64,000 nucleotides of DNA, from NCBI RefSeq assembly GCF_001865675.1, contig NZ_CP011319.1, positions 5,518,001 through 5,582,000 of the forward strand, given 5' to 3'. The notes under the pieces were generated by a model. The model was not told the DNA's origin. It saw nothing but the letters and a program-made list of their open reading frames with translations, and did no database searches. Position 1 is the first letter of the stretch; each line of letters opens with the position of its first letter. The position numbers were made by a program, and so were the translations under genes. The stretch comes from Janthinobacterium sp. 1_2014MBL_MicDiv (GTDB lineage: Bacteria > Pseudomonadota > Gammaproteobacteria > Burkholderiales > Burkholderiaceae_D). Positions 44,917-54,191 of this stretch are shown here, one piece after another.

Positions 44917-45792
44917 ATGCCCTCCCCGCCGCTTCTCCCCAACGACGCTTCCTGGCAACTGCCGCTGGCCACGCCCAGACTGGAACTGCGCGCCGGCACC
45001 CTGTCTTTTGCCGAGCCGGCGCACAGCATCGAGCACAACGAGGCAGGCCTGAAACTGGTGCTGGTACTGGGCGGCCAGCTTGACTATCAATTGCAAAGCG
45101 GCGGCGCCGTCAATGTCGAAGGCCCGGCCTTCCACATCAGCCTGAGCGAAACGCCATTCGCCGTCAGCCACTGCTATGCCGCACGGCAAGCTCTGCAGTA
45201 TCTGAGCGTGCGCATGCCGATGGATGCCCTGCACGACACTTTCGGCGCCGAACTGGGTTCGTTGGCGCGGCGTATCGCCCCGGCCACGCGGCAGGCGATG
45301 GCGACGGCGAACGGGCGCGCCGGCAAGGCGCTGCAGGCGCTGGGCAGGCAGATCATGCTGTGTCCGCTTGCCGGGCCGCTGCGCCAGCTGTATTTATCCG
45401 GCAAGGCGCTGGAACTGACGGCCGCCGTGATGGACGGCCTGGCGGACACGCGCACGCACGCGGCGGCGCCCGGCACGCGACAGCTGCGCAGCCTGCAGCA
45501 GGCGCGCGACATCCTGCTGCAGCGCCTGCACGCGCCGCCCACCCTGCCGGAGCTGGCGCGCCTGGCCGGCACCAACGCCAGCACGCTGAGCCAGGGCTTC
45601 CGCCAGCTGTTCGGTACCAGCGTCTTCGCCTACGTGCGCGAGCAGCGGCTGGAACTCGCTTACCGCATGCTGGCGTCCGGCAACATCAGCGTGGCCGACG
45701 CGGCGCACGCCTGCGGCTATACGGACTCCCATTTCAGCAAGGTCTTCCGGCAGCGCTACGGCGTTTCCCCCAGCGACATGCGCTGCGCCTGA
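44917..45792 (+). CDS. PchR-like AraC-family siderophore regulator
   Basis: The 291-residue product has an N-terminal sensor region and a C-terminal AraC domain ('PPTLPELARLAGTNASTLSQGF' in part, then 'AHACGYTDSHFSKVFRQRYG'). Regulators of this type, such as PchR, bind an iron-siderophore complex and activate their receptor gene. The preceding Fur box and the siderophore receptor gene directly downstream support that role. A gap of 107 bases holds another Fur-like box. The siderophore bound is unknown. Confidence 0.88.
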   Translation: MPSPPLLPNDASWQLPLATPRLELRAGTLSFAEPAHSIEHNEAGLKLVLVLGGQLDYQLQSGGAVNVEGPAFHISLSETPFAVSHCYAARQALQYLSVRMPMDALHDTFGAELGSLARRIAPATRQAMATANGRAGKALQALGRQIMLCPLAGPLRQLYLSGKALELTAAVMDGLADTRTHAAAPGTRQLRSLQQARDILLQRLHAPPTLPELARLAGTNASTLSQGFRQLFGTSVFAYVREQRLELAYRMLASGNISVADAAHACGYTDSHFSKVFRQRYGVSPSDMRCA

Positions 45793-45860
45793 CGGAATAC
45801 GCGCAATCGCCAGGAAAACAGCGGCAATCCTTAACGCGCCGGCACCGGCACTCCGTACCA

Positions 45861-45881
45861 TATTGAGATTGATTCTCAATA
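45861..45881 (+). promoter_or_regulatory. Fur-box-like operator upstream of the siderophore receptor
   Basis: TATTGAGA-TTGAT-TCTCAATA is a perfect 8-base inverted repeat. Its core TGAGATT-G-ATTCTCA fits the Fur 7-1-7 pattern with three mismatches. It lies just before the receptor's start, overlapping the expected promoter or leader, as in iron-repressed genes. Confidence 0.82.
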
Positions 45882-45899
45882 CGAAAGGTGCGGTTTTTC

Positions 45900-48020
45900 A
45901 TGGCAATGTTTTTTCTTCCCCCACGCGGCCTGCGCTGGTTCCGGCATACCCTGCACCTCATGGCCGCGCTCGCCACCAGCCAGCTGGCGCAGGCGGCCGA
46001 CGCCCCCGAGCCCGAGGCCAGCCTGCCCGTCATCGCCGTCACGGCCACGCGCGAAGCGGGCGCGAACATGGGCAAGACGGGCGCCTCGCTGAAGGAGACG
46101 CCGCAGTCGCTCAGCATCATCAGCCAGGAACGCATGCAGGAGCAAAACCTGCATACGCTCGACGATGTGCTGCAGCAAGCGACGGGCACCACCGTGCAGC
46201 CGTTCCAGCTGCTGACCACGGCCTACTATGCGCGCGGTTTCAAGATTGATTCCTTCGAGCAGGATGGCGTCCCCATACTGATGGGCAACATGGCCAGTCC
46301 CCAGCAAGACATGGCGATGCTGGAGCGCGTGGAAATCCTGCGCGGCGCCAACGGCTTGCTGCATGGCAGCGGCAACCCTGCCGCCACCGTCAACCTGGTG
46401 GCCAAGCGGCCGCAAAAGACCTTCGCCGCGCAAGGCGCGCTGTCGGCTGGCAGCTGGGACCGCCGCCGCGGCGAAGCCGACTTCGGCGGCCCCCTGAACG
46501 CCGCTGCCACGCTGCGCGCGCGCGTCGTCGCCACGCATGAGGAACGGGGCTTTTTCTACGACGTGGCGCAACAGAACAGCAGCAACCTGTATGCCGTAGG
46601 CGAACTGGACCTGGCGCCCGGCAGCGTGCTCAGTGTGGGCGCCCAGAAACAGCGCATCCGTTCCATCACCAACATGGCGGGCGTGCCGCGCTATGCGGAC
46701 GGCGGCGATATCGGCTTGCCGCGCTCCACCTATCTCGATGCGGCATGGGACCAGTTCGACTGGGATACCCAGCGCGTCTTCGCCAGCCTGGAACAGCATT
46801 TTGCCAATGGCTGGCAAGCCAAGGTGCAAGCGAATCACTTGTCCGGCGACTCCTTCCTGCAATACGCGGGCGCGTATGGCGCCGCGCGCCGCGACCAGCG
46901 CCCGTCCTCGAGCGTAATGGGCGCCGCCTACCGCTTCGACAACCGCCAGAACAGCGTGGATGCCTATGCCAGCGGCCCCTTCAGCCTGGGCGGCCGCCAG
47001 CATGAGTTGTTGCTGGGCGCCAACGTCCAGCACACATCCAGCGAGCAGTTCTCGGCTAGCTTCCTGCCGCCGTTCAAAGGCACGTATGACGTGTTGCACT
47101 GGAACCCGTACGCGCTGGCGGAACCGGCCACGGGCGCCTATGCCTCGCGCGGCCCGACCACGGTCAGCCAGTGGGGCGCCTACGCCATGGCGCGTTTCCA
47201 CCTCAGCGATGCGCTGACGGCCATCACGGGTGCGCGCCTGAGCCGCTGGAAGCAGGAAACGCGCACGGCGACAGTCGAACCGGACACCCAGCTGACGCCG
47301 TACGGCGGCCTGGTCTACGCCCTCTCGCCGCAATGGTCGGGCTATGGCAGCTACACGCAGGTATTCCAGCCGCAAAGCCAGACCAGCATCGACGGCAAGA
47401 CGCTCGATCCCGTGACGGGCAACAACCTGGAAGCGGGCGTGAAAGGCACGCTGGCCAATGGCAAGCTGGACGTGTCCCTGGCCGTCTACCAGATCCGCCA
47501 GAACAAGCGGGCCCAGGAAGACCCGAACTTCCCCTGCGCGGGCAACGTCTGCTACTACATCGCGGGCGGCGAAGTGCAGAGCCGCGGCCTGGAAGCGGAG
47601 GCGAACGGCCAGCTGACGCCCGACCTGAACCTGTCGGCCGGCTACAGCTACAACACGACGCGCTACCTGAAGGACGCCCAGTCGCAGGGCCAGGCGTTTG
47701 CCAGCTTCGCGCCCGCCCACATCGTGCGCGCGTGGGCCAACGCCACCCTGCCGTGGGGCACGCGGCGCCTGAGCGCCGGACTGGGCTTGCAGGCGCAGAG
47801 CCGCTACAGCGTCACCTCGGGCGGCGTGACCTTGCGCCAGGGCGGCTATGCGCTGGCCAATGCCCGCCTGGGCTGGCGCATCGACCGCCATTTTACGGCC
47901 GCGCTCAACGTCAACAACCTGTTCGACAAACACTATTACCAGAGCCTGTCCGGCACGGCCTGGAACAACCGCTATGGCGAGCCGCGCAGCGTGATGCTGT
48001 CCGTGCGCGCCCAGTACTGA
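45900..48020 (+). CDS. TonB-dependent siderophore receptor
   Basis: The product from the ATG at 45900 has 706 residues. It shows a signal peptide ending 'SQLAQA', a TonB-box region 'LPVIAVTATRE', and a plug with 'LKETPQSLSIISQERMQEQ', 'FKIDSFEQDGVP' and 'RVEILRGANGLLHGSGNPAA', the standard signature of FhuA/FpvA/FptA-type siderophore receptors. The barrel ends in a terminal aromatic (Tyr). No N-terminal signalling extension is present. A GTG at 45888 in the same frame is possible. The Fur box and upstream PchR-like gene suggest iron repression and ligand induction. The cupin and permease genes follow as an operon. Confidence 0.93.
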   Translation: MAMFFLPPRGLRWFRHTLHLMAALATSQLAQAADAPEPEASLPVIAVTATREAGANMGKTGASLKETPQSLSIISQERMQEQNLHTLDDVLQQATGTTVQPFQLLTTAYYARGFKIDSFEQDGVPILMGNMASPQQDMAMLERVEILRGANGLLHGSGNPAATVNLVAKRPQKTFAAQGALSAGSWDRRRGEADFGGPLNAAATLRARVVATHEERGFFYDVAQQNSSNLYAVGELDLAPGSVLSVGAQKQRIRSITNMAGVPRYADGGDIGLPRSTYLDAAWDQFDWDTQRVFASLEQHFANGWQAKVQANHLSGDSFLQYAGAYGAARRDQRPSSSVMGAAYRFDNRQNSVDAYASGPFSLGGRQHELLLGANVQHTSSEQFSASFLPPFKGTYDVLHWNPYALAEPATGAYASRGPTTVSQWGAYAMARFHLSDALTAITGARLSRWKQETRTATVEPDTQLTPYGGLVYALSPQWSGYGSYTQVFQPQSQTSIDGKTLDPVTGNNLEAGVKGTLANGKLDVSLAVYQIRQNKRAQEDPNFPCAGNVCYYIAGGEVQSRGLEAEANGQLTPDLNLSAGYSYNTTRYLKDAQSQGQAFASFAPAHIVRAWANATLPWGTRRLSAGLGLQAQSRYSVTSGGVTLRQGGYALANARLGWRIDRHFTAALNVNNLFDKHYYQSLSGTAWNNRYGEPRSVMLSVRAQY

Positions 48021-48028
48021 GGTCCCCC

Positions 48029-48427
48029 ATGAACGACGACAACTGCACCCTTTTCCCCCTCGACGGCCACCTGCTGGCGCTGCACGCCGACGCGCTGGCG
48101 CAGGCCATGCCCTACCATGCACGCGGCAAGAGCCGCGCCGACTGGATCATCGGCGTCAAGCACGTCAGCGACGCGCAATCCGTGCATGGCGACCATTGGG
48201 AACGCCACCCGCGCGGCGATGAAACCCTGTGCCTGCTCGAAGGCAGCATCGAACTGGTGCTGCAGGCGGAGGACGGCGCGGAACGCCGCATCGCCATGCA
48301 GGCGGGACAAGCGTGCATCGTGGCGCGCGGCACCTGGCACCGGCTGCAGGTGCACGCGCCCGGACGCCTGCTGTTCATCACGCCCAGCATCGGCAGCGAA
48401 CACCGCAAAGTGGGCGGTGCCGCATGA
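48029..48427 (+). CDS. Small cupin-domain protein in siderophore cluster
   Basis: The 132-residue product has a single cupin barrel in its second half: 'VHGDHWERHPRGDETLCLLEG' in part, with 'G-x(5)-H-x-H-like' positions replaced by His-Trp-Glu-x-His, and 'AGQACIVARGTWHRLQV', whose His lies at the usual metal position. The N-terminal 40 residues are a short leader. Cupins bind ligands or metals; the role here is unknown, but it starts 8 bases after the receptor stop and overlaps the permease start by four bases, so all three are cotranscribed. Confidence 0.8.
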   Translation: MNDDNCTLFPLDGHLLALHADALAQAMPYHARGKSRADWIIGVKHVSDAQSVHGDHWERHPRGDETLCLLEGSIELVLQAEDGAERRIAMQAGQACIVARGTWHRLQVHAPGRLLFITPSIGSEHRKVGGAA

Positions 48428-49650
48428 GGCCGGCGCTGCAGCGGGCTCACCTGTGGCTGATGGTGGCGGCCCTGTACTTCACGCAGGGCGTGCCGCTTGG
48501 ACTGGCCATGGAAGCGCTGCCGGCCATGCTGCGCCGCGACGGCGCGCCGCTCGACAGCCTGGCCTTTTTGCCGCTCGTGGGCTTGCCCTGGGTGCTGAAA
48601 TTTCTCTGGGCGGCGCAGGTCGACAACCGCTGGAATGCGCGCCTGGGCCGGCGCCGCAGCTGGCTGCTGCCGATGCAGGCGCTGGCCACCGCCTGCCTGC
48701 TGGGCGCCGCGCTGCTGGGCCTGTCCGCCGCCAGCGCGCCGCTGATCGTCGCCCTGGCCGCGCTCGGTTCGCTGGCCAGCGCCACGCAGGATATCGCCAC
48801 CGACGGCATGCTGGCCGAACGCTTCGACGGCGCCGCGCTGGGCCGCGCCAATGCCTTGCAGGTGGGCGGCACAATGGTCGGCTTCTTCACGGGCGGCTCC
48901 GGGGTGTTGATGCTGTCGGGCATGTTCGGCCAGCGCGCGGCGCTGCTGGCGCTCGCGGCCATCGGCGCGGCCAGCCTGCTGCTCGTCGTGTCGTGGCGCG
49001 AAACTGCGCTCGGAGCCGCGCGGCCCGCTGCGGTCCCGGCAGCGCGCAAGGCCAGCTTGCGCGGCTTCATCGGCCGCCCCGGCGCGCCCGCGCTGCTGGG
49101 CATCGCCTTCCTGTCGTCGATGACGGCCGTCGCCGGCTATGGCCTGTCGAAACTGCTGCTGGTCGACGCCGGCTGGCCGCTGGAAGCCGTCGGCCAGGTG
49201 GGCGTGGCCGGTGGCATGGTCACAGTGCTGCTGGGCTGTGGCGGCGGCGCCTGGCTGATCGGCCGCCATGGCGCCCGGCGCGTCTTCCTGCTGGGCATAG
49301 GCGCGTCGGCCGCCGCGGCCGGCCTGTGGCTGTGGCTGGCCGCCATGGCGGCGCCCATGCCGTCCAGCCTGGTCTGGCTGGCGACGGCGCTGGGCTGCTT
49401 TGGCGCCGGTTGCGCATCCGTCTCCATGCTGACCATGGCCATGCAATTTGCCAGCCAGAGCGGCCAGGCGGGCACGGACATGACGGCCGTGCAAAGCATG
49501 CGCGACGGCGGTGAAATCCTCACCTCGTCCACCCTGACGGGCGTGGCGGCCGCCGCCGGCTATGGCGGCAGCTTTGCCCTCGGCATCGCCTGTGCGCTGC
49601 TGGCCATGCTGCTGGCGCGCCGCCTGGCGCAGCAGCGCCAGCCGGCCTGA
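48424..49650 (+). CDS. RhtX/FptX-like MFS siderophore permease
   Basis: The 408-residue product has about 12 predicted membrane segments and the MFS layout. It opens with 'LWLMVAALYFTQGVPLGLAMEALP' in part and then 'WVLKFLWAAQVDNRWNARLGRRRSW', patterns of the RhtX/FptX group of AmpG-like permeases. Those proteins import iron-siderophores such as rhizobactin or pyochelin across the inner membrane without an ABC transporter. The ATG overlaps the cupin gene stop (ATGA). Together with the receptor it would make a complete uptake route. The family call relies on context and pattern. Confidence 0.85.
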   Translation: MRPALQRAHLWLMVAALYFTQGVPLGLAMEALPAMLRRDGAPLDSLAFLPLVGLPWVLKFLWAAQVDNRWNARLGRRRSWLLPMQALATACLLGAALLGLSAASAPLIVALAALGSLASATQDIATDGMLAERFDGAALGRANALQVGGTMVGFFTGGSGVLMLSGMFGQRAALLALAAIGAASLLLVVSWRETALGAARPAAVPAARKASLRGFIGRPGAPALLGIAFLSSMTAVAGYGLSKLLLVDAGWPLEAVGQVGVAGGMVTVLLGCGGGAWLIGRHGARRVFLLGIGASAAAAGLWLWLAAMAAPMPSSLVWLATALGCFGAGCASVSMLTMAMQFASQSGQAGTDMTAVQSMRDGGEILTSSTLTGVAAAAGYGGSFALGIACALLAMLLARRLAQQRQPA

Positions 49651-49696
49651 ATGCCGTGCTGTACAGTGATGCCCATTACAGACTCAGGAGCATCGC

Positions 49697-50380
49697 TTGC
49701 TCGACGACCGCTGGCAGGGCACGCTGTGGCTGGCGCCTGACTTTGCCATCCTGCATGGCGAAGCGGGCGCCACGGACAGCCACGCCCATTATGCGCACCA
49801 GCTGATGCTGAGCACGGGCACGCCCTTCACCGCAGAGCTCGACGGTAGCATCCATACGGCGCAGCGCCTGCTGGTGGCCAGCCTGCGCCCGCACGCCATC
49901 GTGGCCGCGCCGGCTCCCCTGTTCACCATCTATGCGGAGCCCCAATGCCTGGGCGTGGCGGCCCTGCTGGCGGCGCAGGACGGCGTGCACGAGCCCACGC
50001 TGGACAGCCTGGCCGCCTCACTGCAGGCTCAGCCGCGCCAGCAGCTGGCCGACGCGCGCCTGCAGCGGGCGCTGGACCAGGTCGATGCCTTGTTGTCCGG
50101 CAAGGTCAGCGCGTCCGCCGTGGCCGACGCGGCGCATTTGTCGCTGAGCCAGCTGGAGCGCCTGTTCAGTGCGCAGCTGGGCTTGCCCGTGCGGCGCCTC
50201 GTGCTGTGGCGCCGCCTGCGCCTGGCCATCCGCTTTATCCTGCTCGGCAATACCTTGACCCACGCCGCGCACGCGGCCGGCTTTGCCGACGCCGCGCATT
50301 TTTCGCGCACCATGCGCAGCCTGTTCGGCGTGCGCGCCGACCGCAGCTTGCGCCAGCTCAACGTCAAGCTGCTCGATTAA
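49697..50380 (+). CDS. AraC-family regulator (TTG start)
   Basis: The 227-residue product is read from TTG, preceded by CAGGAG at a 6-base spacing; the first in-frame ATG would cut 36 residues off the N-terminal domain. A short cupin-like N-terminal region ('HAHYAHQLMLSTGTPF') leads into an AraC helix-turn-helix at residues 130-220 with 'ADAAHLSLSQLERLFSAQLG' and 'THAAHAAGFADAAHFSRTM'. It ends at 50380, overlapping the stop of the desaturase-like gene by 17 bases in convergent direction. The target is unknown. It lies 46 bases after the permease gene but may be a separate unit. Confidence 0.8.
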   Translation: MLDDRWQGTLWLAPDFAILHGEAGATDSHAHYAHQLMLSTGTPFTAELDGSIHTAQRLLVASLRPHAIVAAPAPLFTIYAEPQCLGVAALLAAQDGVHEPTLDSLAASLQAQPRQQLADARLQRALDQVDALLSGKVSASAVADAAHLSLSQLERLFSAQLGLPVRRLVLWRRLRLAIRFILLGNTLTHAAHAAGFADAAHFSRTMRSLFGVRADRSLRQLNVKLLD

Positions 50381-51269
50381 GCGCCGATTTCAAGCCGGCC
50401 GGCAATTCGGGCGCGCGCACGCCCTCTTCCGCGCGGAACGGCTCGAGCAGCTGCGCGCCATATGCGACGGGATAATCGGGGCGGCTGCCGATGCCGAGGT
50501 CATCGCCCGTCATGCGGTAGGCGGGGGCGTCGAAGCGGGTGCCCAGCAAGCGATCCCAGCAGGTAAAGAACAGGCCGAAATTCACGTCGCCTGCCGTACC
50601 GTATTTCATGTGGTGGAAACGGTGCAGCGGCGCCCAGGCAAAGATCTGGCGCAGCGGGCCCATGCGCATGTCGACGTTCGCATGCTGCAGCAACAACTGG
50701 ATGGCCACGGCAAACGCCAGCACGGCCATGACGCTTTCCGGGATGCCCAGCAGCAGCAAGGGCAGCATGCCGCCCGCCGCTTCCAGCAGCAGGTGCAAGG
50801 GATGTTTCATCCAGCCATTGAAACCGTACAGGCGCCGCACGCTGTGGTGCACGGCGTGCAGTTTCCACAGGAAATAATAACGGTGGCTCAGGTAATGCAC
50901 GACGGTGATGCCGCAGTCGGCGATGAGTATCGCCAGCAGCAACTGCCCCCAGAACGGCCAGGCGCCGGGCCAGAAGTCCCCCAGCGCCATGTGTCCGGCC
51001 AGCAGGGGAAAGGCGGCCAGGCCCAGCAGGTACAACGCTTCATTGACGAGCGCGTGCAGGCTGTCGCGCCAGCCATCGCCATGCGCATGGTTCCACGTGC
51101 CGTCATACGGCAGATAACGCTCGGCAAGAAAGGACGTCAGCAGGGCCAGCAGCAACAGCGGCGGCAAGACCCAGAACGCATGCTGGCGGTACGCCACCAG
51201 CCAGGTGGCGGCGCCGATGAAGCCGGCCCAGAACACGGGGCCGTACAGCGCGGCAAAGAGGGATTTCAT
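50364..51269 (-). CDS. Sterol desaturase-family (fatty acid hydroxylase) membrane protein
   Basis: The 301-residue product has four or more membrane segments and the eight-His pattern of the family: 'HYLSH' and 'HAVHHS' after segment 3, and 'HRFHHM' after the last segment. These residues should bind a di-iron centre for oxidation of lipid-like substrates. The start at 51269 is supported by AGGAG upstream; an ATG 33 bases further out lies beyond the ribosome binding site. Bacterial members modify fatty acids, hopanoids or carotenoids. The substrate is unknown. Its end overlaps the AraC gene by 17 bases. Confidence 0.9.
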   Translation of the reverse strand: MKSLFAALYGPVFWAGFIGAATWLVAYRQHAFWVLPPLLLLALLTSFLAERYLPYDGTWNHAHGDGWRDSLHALVNEALYLLGLAAFPLLAGHMALGDFWPGAWPFWGQLLLAILIADCGITVVHYLSHRYYFLWKLHAVHHSVRRLYGFNGWMKHPLHLLLEAAGGMLPLLLLGIPESVMAVLAFAVAIQLLLQHANVDMRMGPLRQIFAWAPLHRFHHMKYGTAGDVNFGLFFTCWDRLLGTRFDAPAYRMTGDDLGIGSRPDYPVAYGAQLLEPFRAEEGVRAPELPAGLKSALNRAA

Positions 51270-51359
51270 GGCAAGGTTCTCCTGTGGCAAAAACCACAGC
51301 ATGGCCGTCCTCCCTGCCGCGCCGCTTGAAGAAACGGCGCAAACTGCGTATTGGGCAGC

Positions 51360-52073
51360 TTACTCGGCCGCCTTTTTCGCCGCGTATTGCTGATAGCCGT
51401 TGGCGCGCAGGGCGCAGGCCGGGCAGGTGCCGCAGCCATAGCCCCAGGCGTGCAGCTCGCCGCGCTCGCCCAGGTAGCAGGTGTGCGTGCCGCTGCGGAT
51501 CAGGTCGACCAGCGGCTGGCCGCCCAGGTCTTCCGCCAGGTCCCAGCTTTGCGCCTTGTCCAGCCACATCAGCGGCGTTTCCAGTTTCAGGCGCGTGTTC
51601 ATGCCCAGGTTCAGGGCCACTTGCAGCGCCTTCATCGTGTCGTCGCGGCAATCCGGATAGCCGGAGAAATCCGTCTCGCACATGCCGCCCACGAGCACCG
51701 TCAAGCCGCGGCGGTAGGCCACGGTGGCGGCCACCGTCATGAACAGCAAGTTGCGCCCAGGAACGAAGGTGTTCGGCAAGCCGTTTTCCTGCATGACGAT
51801 CTCGACGTTCTGCGTCATGGCCGTATCGGAAATGGCGGAAATCAGCGACAGGTCTATCATGTGATCAGGGCCGAGGCGGCTGTCCCACTCGGGCGACTGC
51901 TGGCGCATCTGCTCGAGCACGCCGGGACGCACCGTCAGCTCGATCGCATGGCGCTGGCCATAGTCGAAGCCAATCGTTTCCACGCGGCTATAGTGCTTGA
52001 GGGCCCAGGCCAGGCAGGTGGTGGAATCTTGCCCACCGCTAAAGAGCACGAGTGCGGAGTCAGTTGCTAGCAT
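51360..52073 (-). CDS. queC: 7-cyano-7-deazaguanine synthase
   Basis: The 237-residue product is QueC. It has the PP-loop 'VLFSGGQDSTTCLAWAL', 'FDYGQRHAIEL', 'FVPGRNLLFMTVAATVA' and the C-terminal zinc-binding cysteines in 'HTCYLG' and 'GYGCGTCPACALRANGY'. It converts 7-carboxy-7-deazaguanine to preQ0 with ATP and ammonia in queuosine synthesis. Other que genes are not in the window. No preQ1 riboswitch was recognised in its leader. It is divergent from tamA. Confidence 0.96.
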   Translation of the reverse strand: MLATDSALVLFSGGQDSTTCLAWALKHYSRVETIGFDYGQRHAIELTVRPGVLEQMRQQSPEWDSRLGPDHMIDLSLISAISDTAMTQNVEIVMQENGLPNTFVPGRNLLFMTVAATVAYRRGLTVLVGGMCETDFSGYPDCRDDTMKALQVALNLGMNTRLKLETPLMWLDKAQSWDLAEDLGGQPLVDLIRSGTHTCYLGERGELHAWGYGCGTCPACALRANGYQQYAAKKAAE

Positions 52074-52112
52074 AATTTCTTTCTTTTCAGTTTTATTCTG
52101 TCCAATAGTGCG

Positions 52113-52134
52113 CGGGGAAACATGATTCCCCGTG
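52113..52134. repeat. Hairpin upstream of queC and tamA
   Basis: CGGGGAA-ACATGA-TTCCCCG forms a 7-base-pair stem in the gap between queC and tamA. The T run on the minus strand comes before rather than after it, so it does not fit a terminator. It could lie in a leader or be an operator. Confidence 0.4.
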
Positions 52135-52211
52135 CAAAAAATACTTATTCGTCCGCCATCAGTTTACCTATTCCGGTAACATGCAGTCAGCATTTACTCA
52201 TCTGGAGCACC

Positions 52212-54191
52212 ATGTTTTCTGCACGACCCATACGGCACACAGCCGCCGGCAAGGCGACACGACCACGAATTTTGGCACAAGTAGTGACAAAAGTAATGGG
52301 TCAACTGACACTGGCGGCCGCCGGCAGTGCCATCCTGCTGTTTCCGCTCGCCAACGCCAGCGCGCAGGAAACCACGCCAGATGCCGCAGCAGACAGCGCC
52401 AGCGCCACGGAAGCGGCGCCGGCACCGCTGCAATACGAGGTCAAGGTCAACGCGCCCGGCGATCTCGATGAGTTGCTGGAAAAAAACCTGGACCTGGAAC
52501 GCTTCCGCGGCAACCCGCGCATGGACCGCGAGCAATTGCAACGTCTCGTGCGCGATGCTCCTGAGCAAGTTAAAAATCTCGTCGCCACGGCCGGCTATTA
52601 CACGCCCGTCGTGACCGTGCGCGTCGACACGACGGGCGCCAAACCCGTCGTCATCGTCGACGTCGAGCCGGGCGAAGCGGTGACCGTCGGCCAGGTCGAG
52701 CTGGAATTGCGCGGTTTCGATCCCACGCCGCCGCTGGCCGCCTCCGAACCCTACGATACGGAAGCGCTCAAGCGCAGCTGGTCCCTGAAGACGGGCAGCG
52801 TGTTTCGCCAGTCGGACTGGGAATCGGCCAAGCGCGCGCTGCTGCGCGAAGTGGTGCAGACGCGCTACCCGCGCGCCCAGCTGGTCGACACGCAAGCCGT
52901 GGTCGACCCGGAAACGCACAAGGTGTCGCTGCTGGTGGTGCTCGACAGCGGCCCCGAGCTGCGCTTCGGCGAGCTGCGCATCGAAGGCTTGAAACGCTAT
53001 CCTGAAAGCATCATCCGCAACCTCGACAAGATCCGCCCCGGCGAGTACTACAGCGAATCGGCGCTGCAATCGTTCCAGGCGCGCCTGCAGGACACCGGCT
53101 ACTTTGCCAGCGTGGAAGTGAGCGCCGACATGAGCAGCATTCTCAGCGAACAGATCGAGGCGGGCCAGGAAAGCCAGCAAGCCGATGCGGCCGGCGCCGC
53201 GCCCGTGGAAAAACCGGCCAACCGCGGCCCCGCGCCGCAACTGCCGCTGGTGGTGCGCGTGACGGAAAACAAGCAGCAAAACGTCAGCGCCGGTCTCGGT
53301 TTCAGTACGAACACGGGGAATCGCGCCCAGCTCAACTACGACAACCTGAATGTGTTCGGCACGCGCTTCAAGAGCGCGATCACGATGGAAACGAAGAAAC
53401 AGGCGGCGCACGCCAACTTCTATTTCCCCACCACCGAGCGCGGCTACAACGACAGCGCGGGCGCCTCGTTCGAGCGCAGCGACATTTCCAATGAAATCAC
53501 GGCCGTCACCACCATCTCGGCCAAGCGCAACTGGGGCGGCACCAACTTGGAGCGCAGCCTGACGTTCGAGTTCCTCAGCGAAGACAAGACCGTCGTCGGC
53601 CTGGAACAGACGCGCAGCAAGAGCTTGCCGCTGACCTATGCCATCACCAAGCGCAGCCTCGACAGCCTGCTGTTCCCCACCAAGGGCTATGTCATCAACG
53701 CGCAGGTGGGCGGCGCGCTGCTGCCCGTGCTGACGGACGAGCGCTTCGTGCGCGTGGCCGGCAAGGCCGTGTATTACCGGCCGCTCGGTGAAAAAGGCGA
53801 ACTCATACTGCGCGGCGAAATGGGCGCGCTCGGCTCGAAAGAGAAGCGCGGCGTGCCGGCCGTCTACCTGTTCCGCGCCGGCGGCGACCAGTCGGTGCGC
53901 GGCTATGCCTACCAGGAACTGGGCGTGAAGGAAGGCGACGCCACCGTCGGCGGGCGCTACATGGCCACCGCCAGCGCCGAATACCAGTACTGGTTCAAGC
54001 CGAAATGGGCCATCGCCGCCTTCTACGACGCCGGCAACGCGGCCGATACCGTCAAGGCGCTGACGCCGAAATCGGGCTACGGCCTGGGCGGGCGCTACCG
54101 CAGCCCCGTCGGCCCCATCAATGTCGACGTGGCGTATGGCCACGCCGTCCACGCCTACCGTTTGCACTTCTCTCTGGGATTCACTTTCTGA
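52212..54191 (+). CDS. tamA: TamA-like Omp85-family outer membrane assembly protein
   Basis: The 659-residue product has a signal region ending 'LANASAQE', then about three POTRA domains (residues 60-330; 'PYDTEALKRSWSLKTGSVF', 'ELRFGELRIEGLKRYPE', 'SESALQSFQARLQDTGYF'). A C-terminal 16-strand barrel of the bacterial surface antigen type follows, with 'RAGGDQSVRGYAYQELG' as the conserved VRGY/F motif. TamA works with TamB in outer-membrane protein insertion and lipid transport. The start at 52212 is chosen for its ribosome binding site (TGGAG) and signal peptide. tamB starts in the last base of its stop. Confidence 0.93.
   Translation: MFSARPIRHTAAGKATRPRILAQVVTKVMGQLTLAAAGSAILLFPLANASAQETTPDAAADSASATEAAPAPLQYEVKVNAPGDLDELLEKNLDLERFRGNPRMDREQLQRLVRDAPEQVKNLVATAGYYTPVVTVRVDTTGAKPVVIVDVEPGEAVTVGQVELELRGFDPTPPLAASEPYDTEALKRSWSLKTGSVFRQSDWESAKRALLREVVQTRYPRAQLVDTQAVVDPETHKVSLLVVLDSGPELRFGELRIEGLKRYPESIIRNLDKIRPGEYYSESALQSFQARLQDTGYFASVEVSADMSSILSEQIEAGQESQQADAAGAAPVEKPANRGPAPQLPLVVRVTENKQQNVSAGLGFSTNTGNRAQLNYDNLNVFGTRFKSAITMETKKQAAHANFYFPTTERGYNDSAGASFERSDISNEITAVTTISAKRNWGGTNLERSLTFEFLSEDKTVVGLEQTRSKSLPLTYAITKRSLDSLLFPTKGYVINAQVGGALLPVLTDERFVRVAGKAVYYRPLGEKGELILRGEMGALGSKEKRGVPAVYLFRAGGDQSVRGYAYQELGVKEGDATVGGRYMATASAEYQYWFKPKWAIAAFYDAGNAADTVKALTPKSGYGLGGRYRSPVGPINVDVAYGHAVHAYRLHFSLGFTF

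Noticed and set aside
52074..52211. A preQ1 riboswitch in the queC leader
   Set aside because: The needed pseudoknot pattern and the A-rich tail in the right order were not found; the hairpin present has a different layout.
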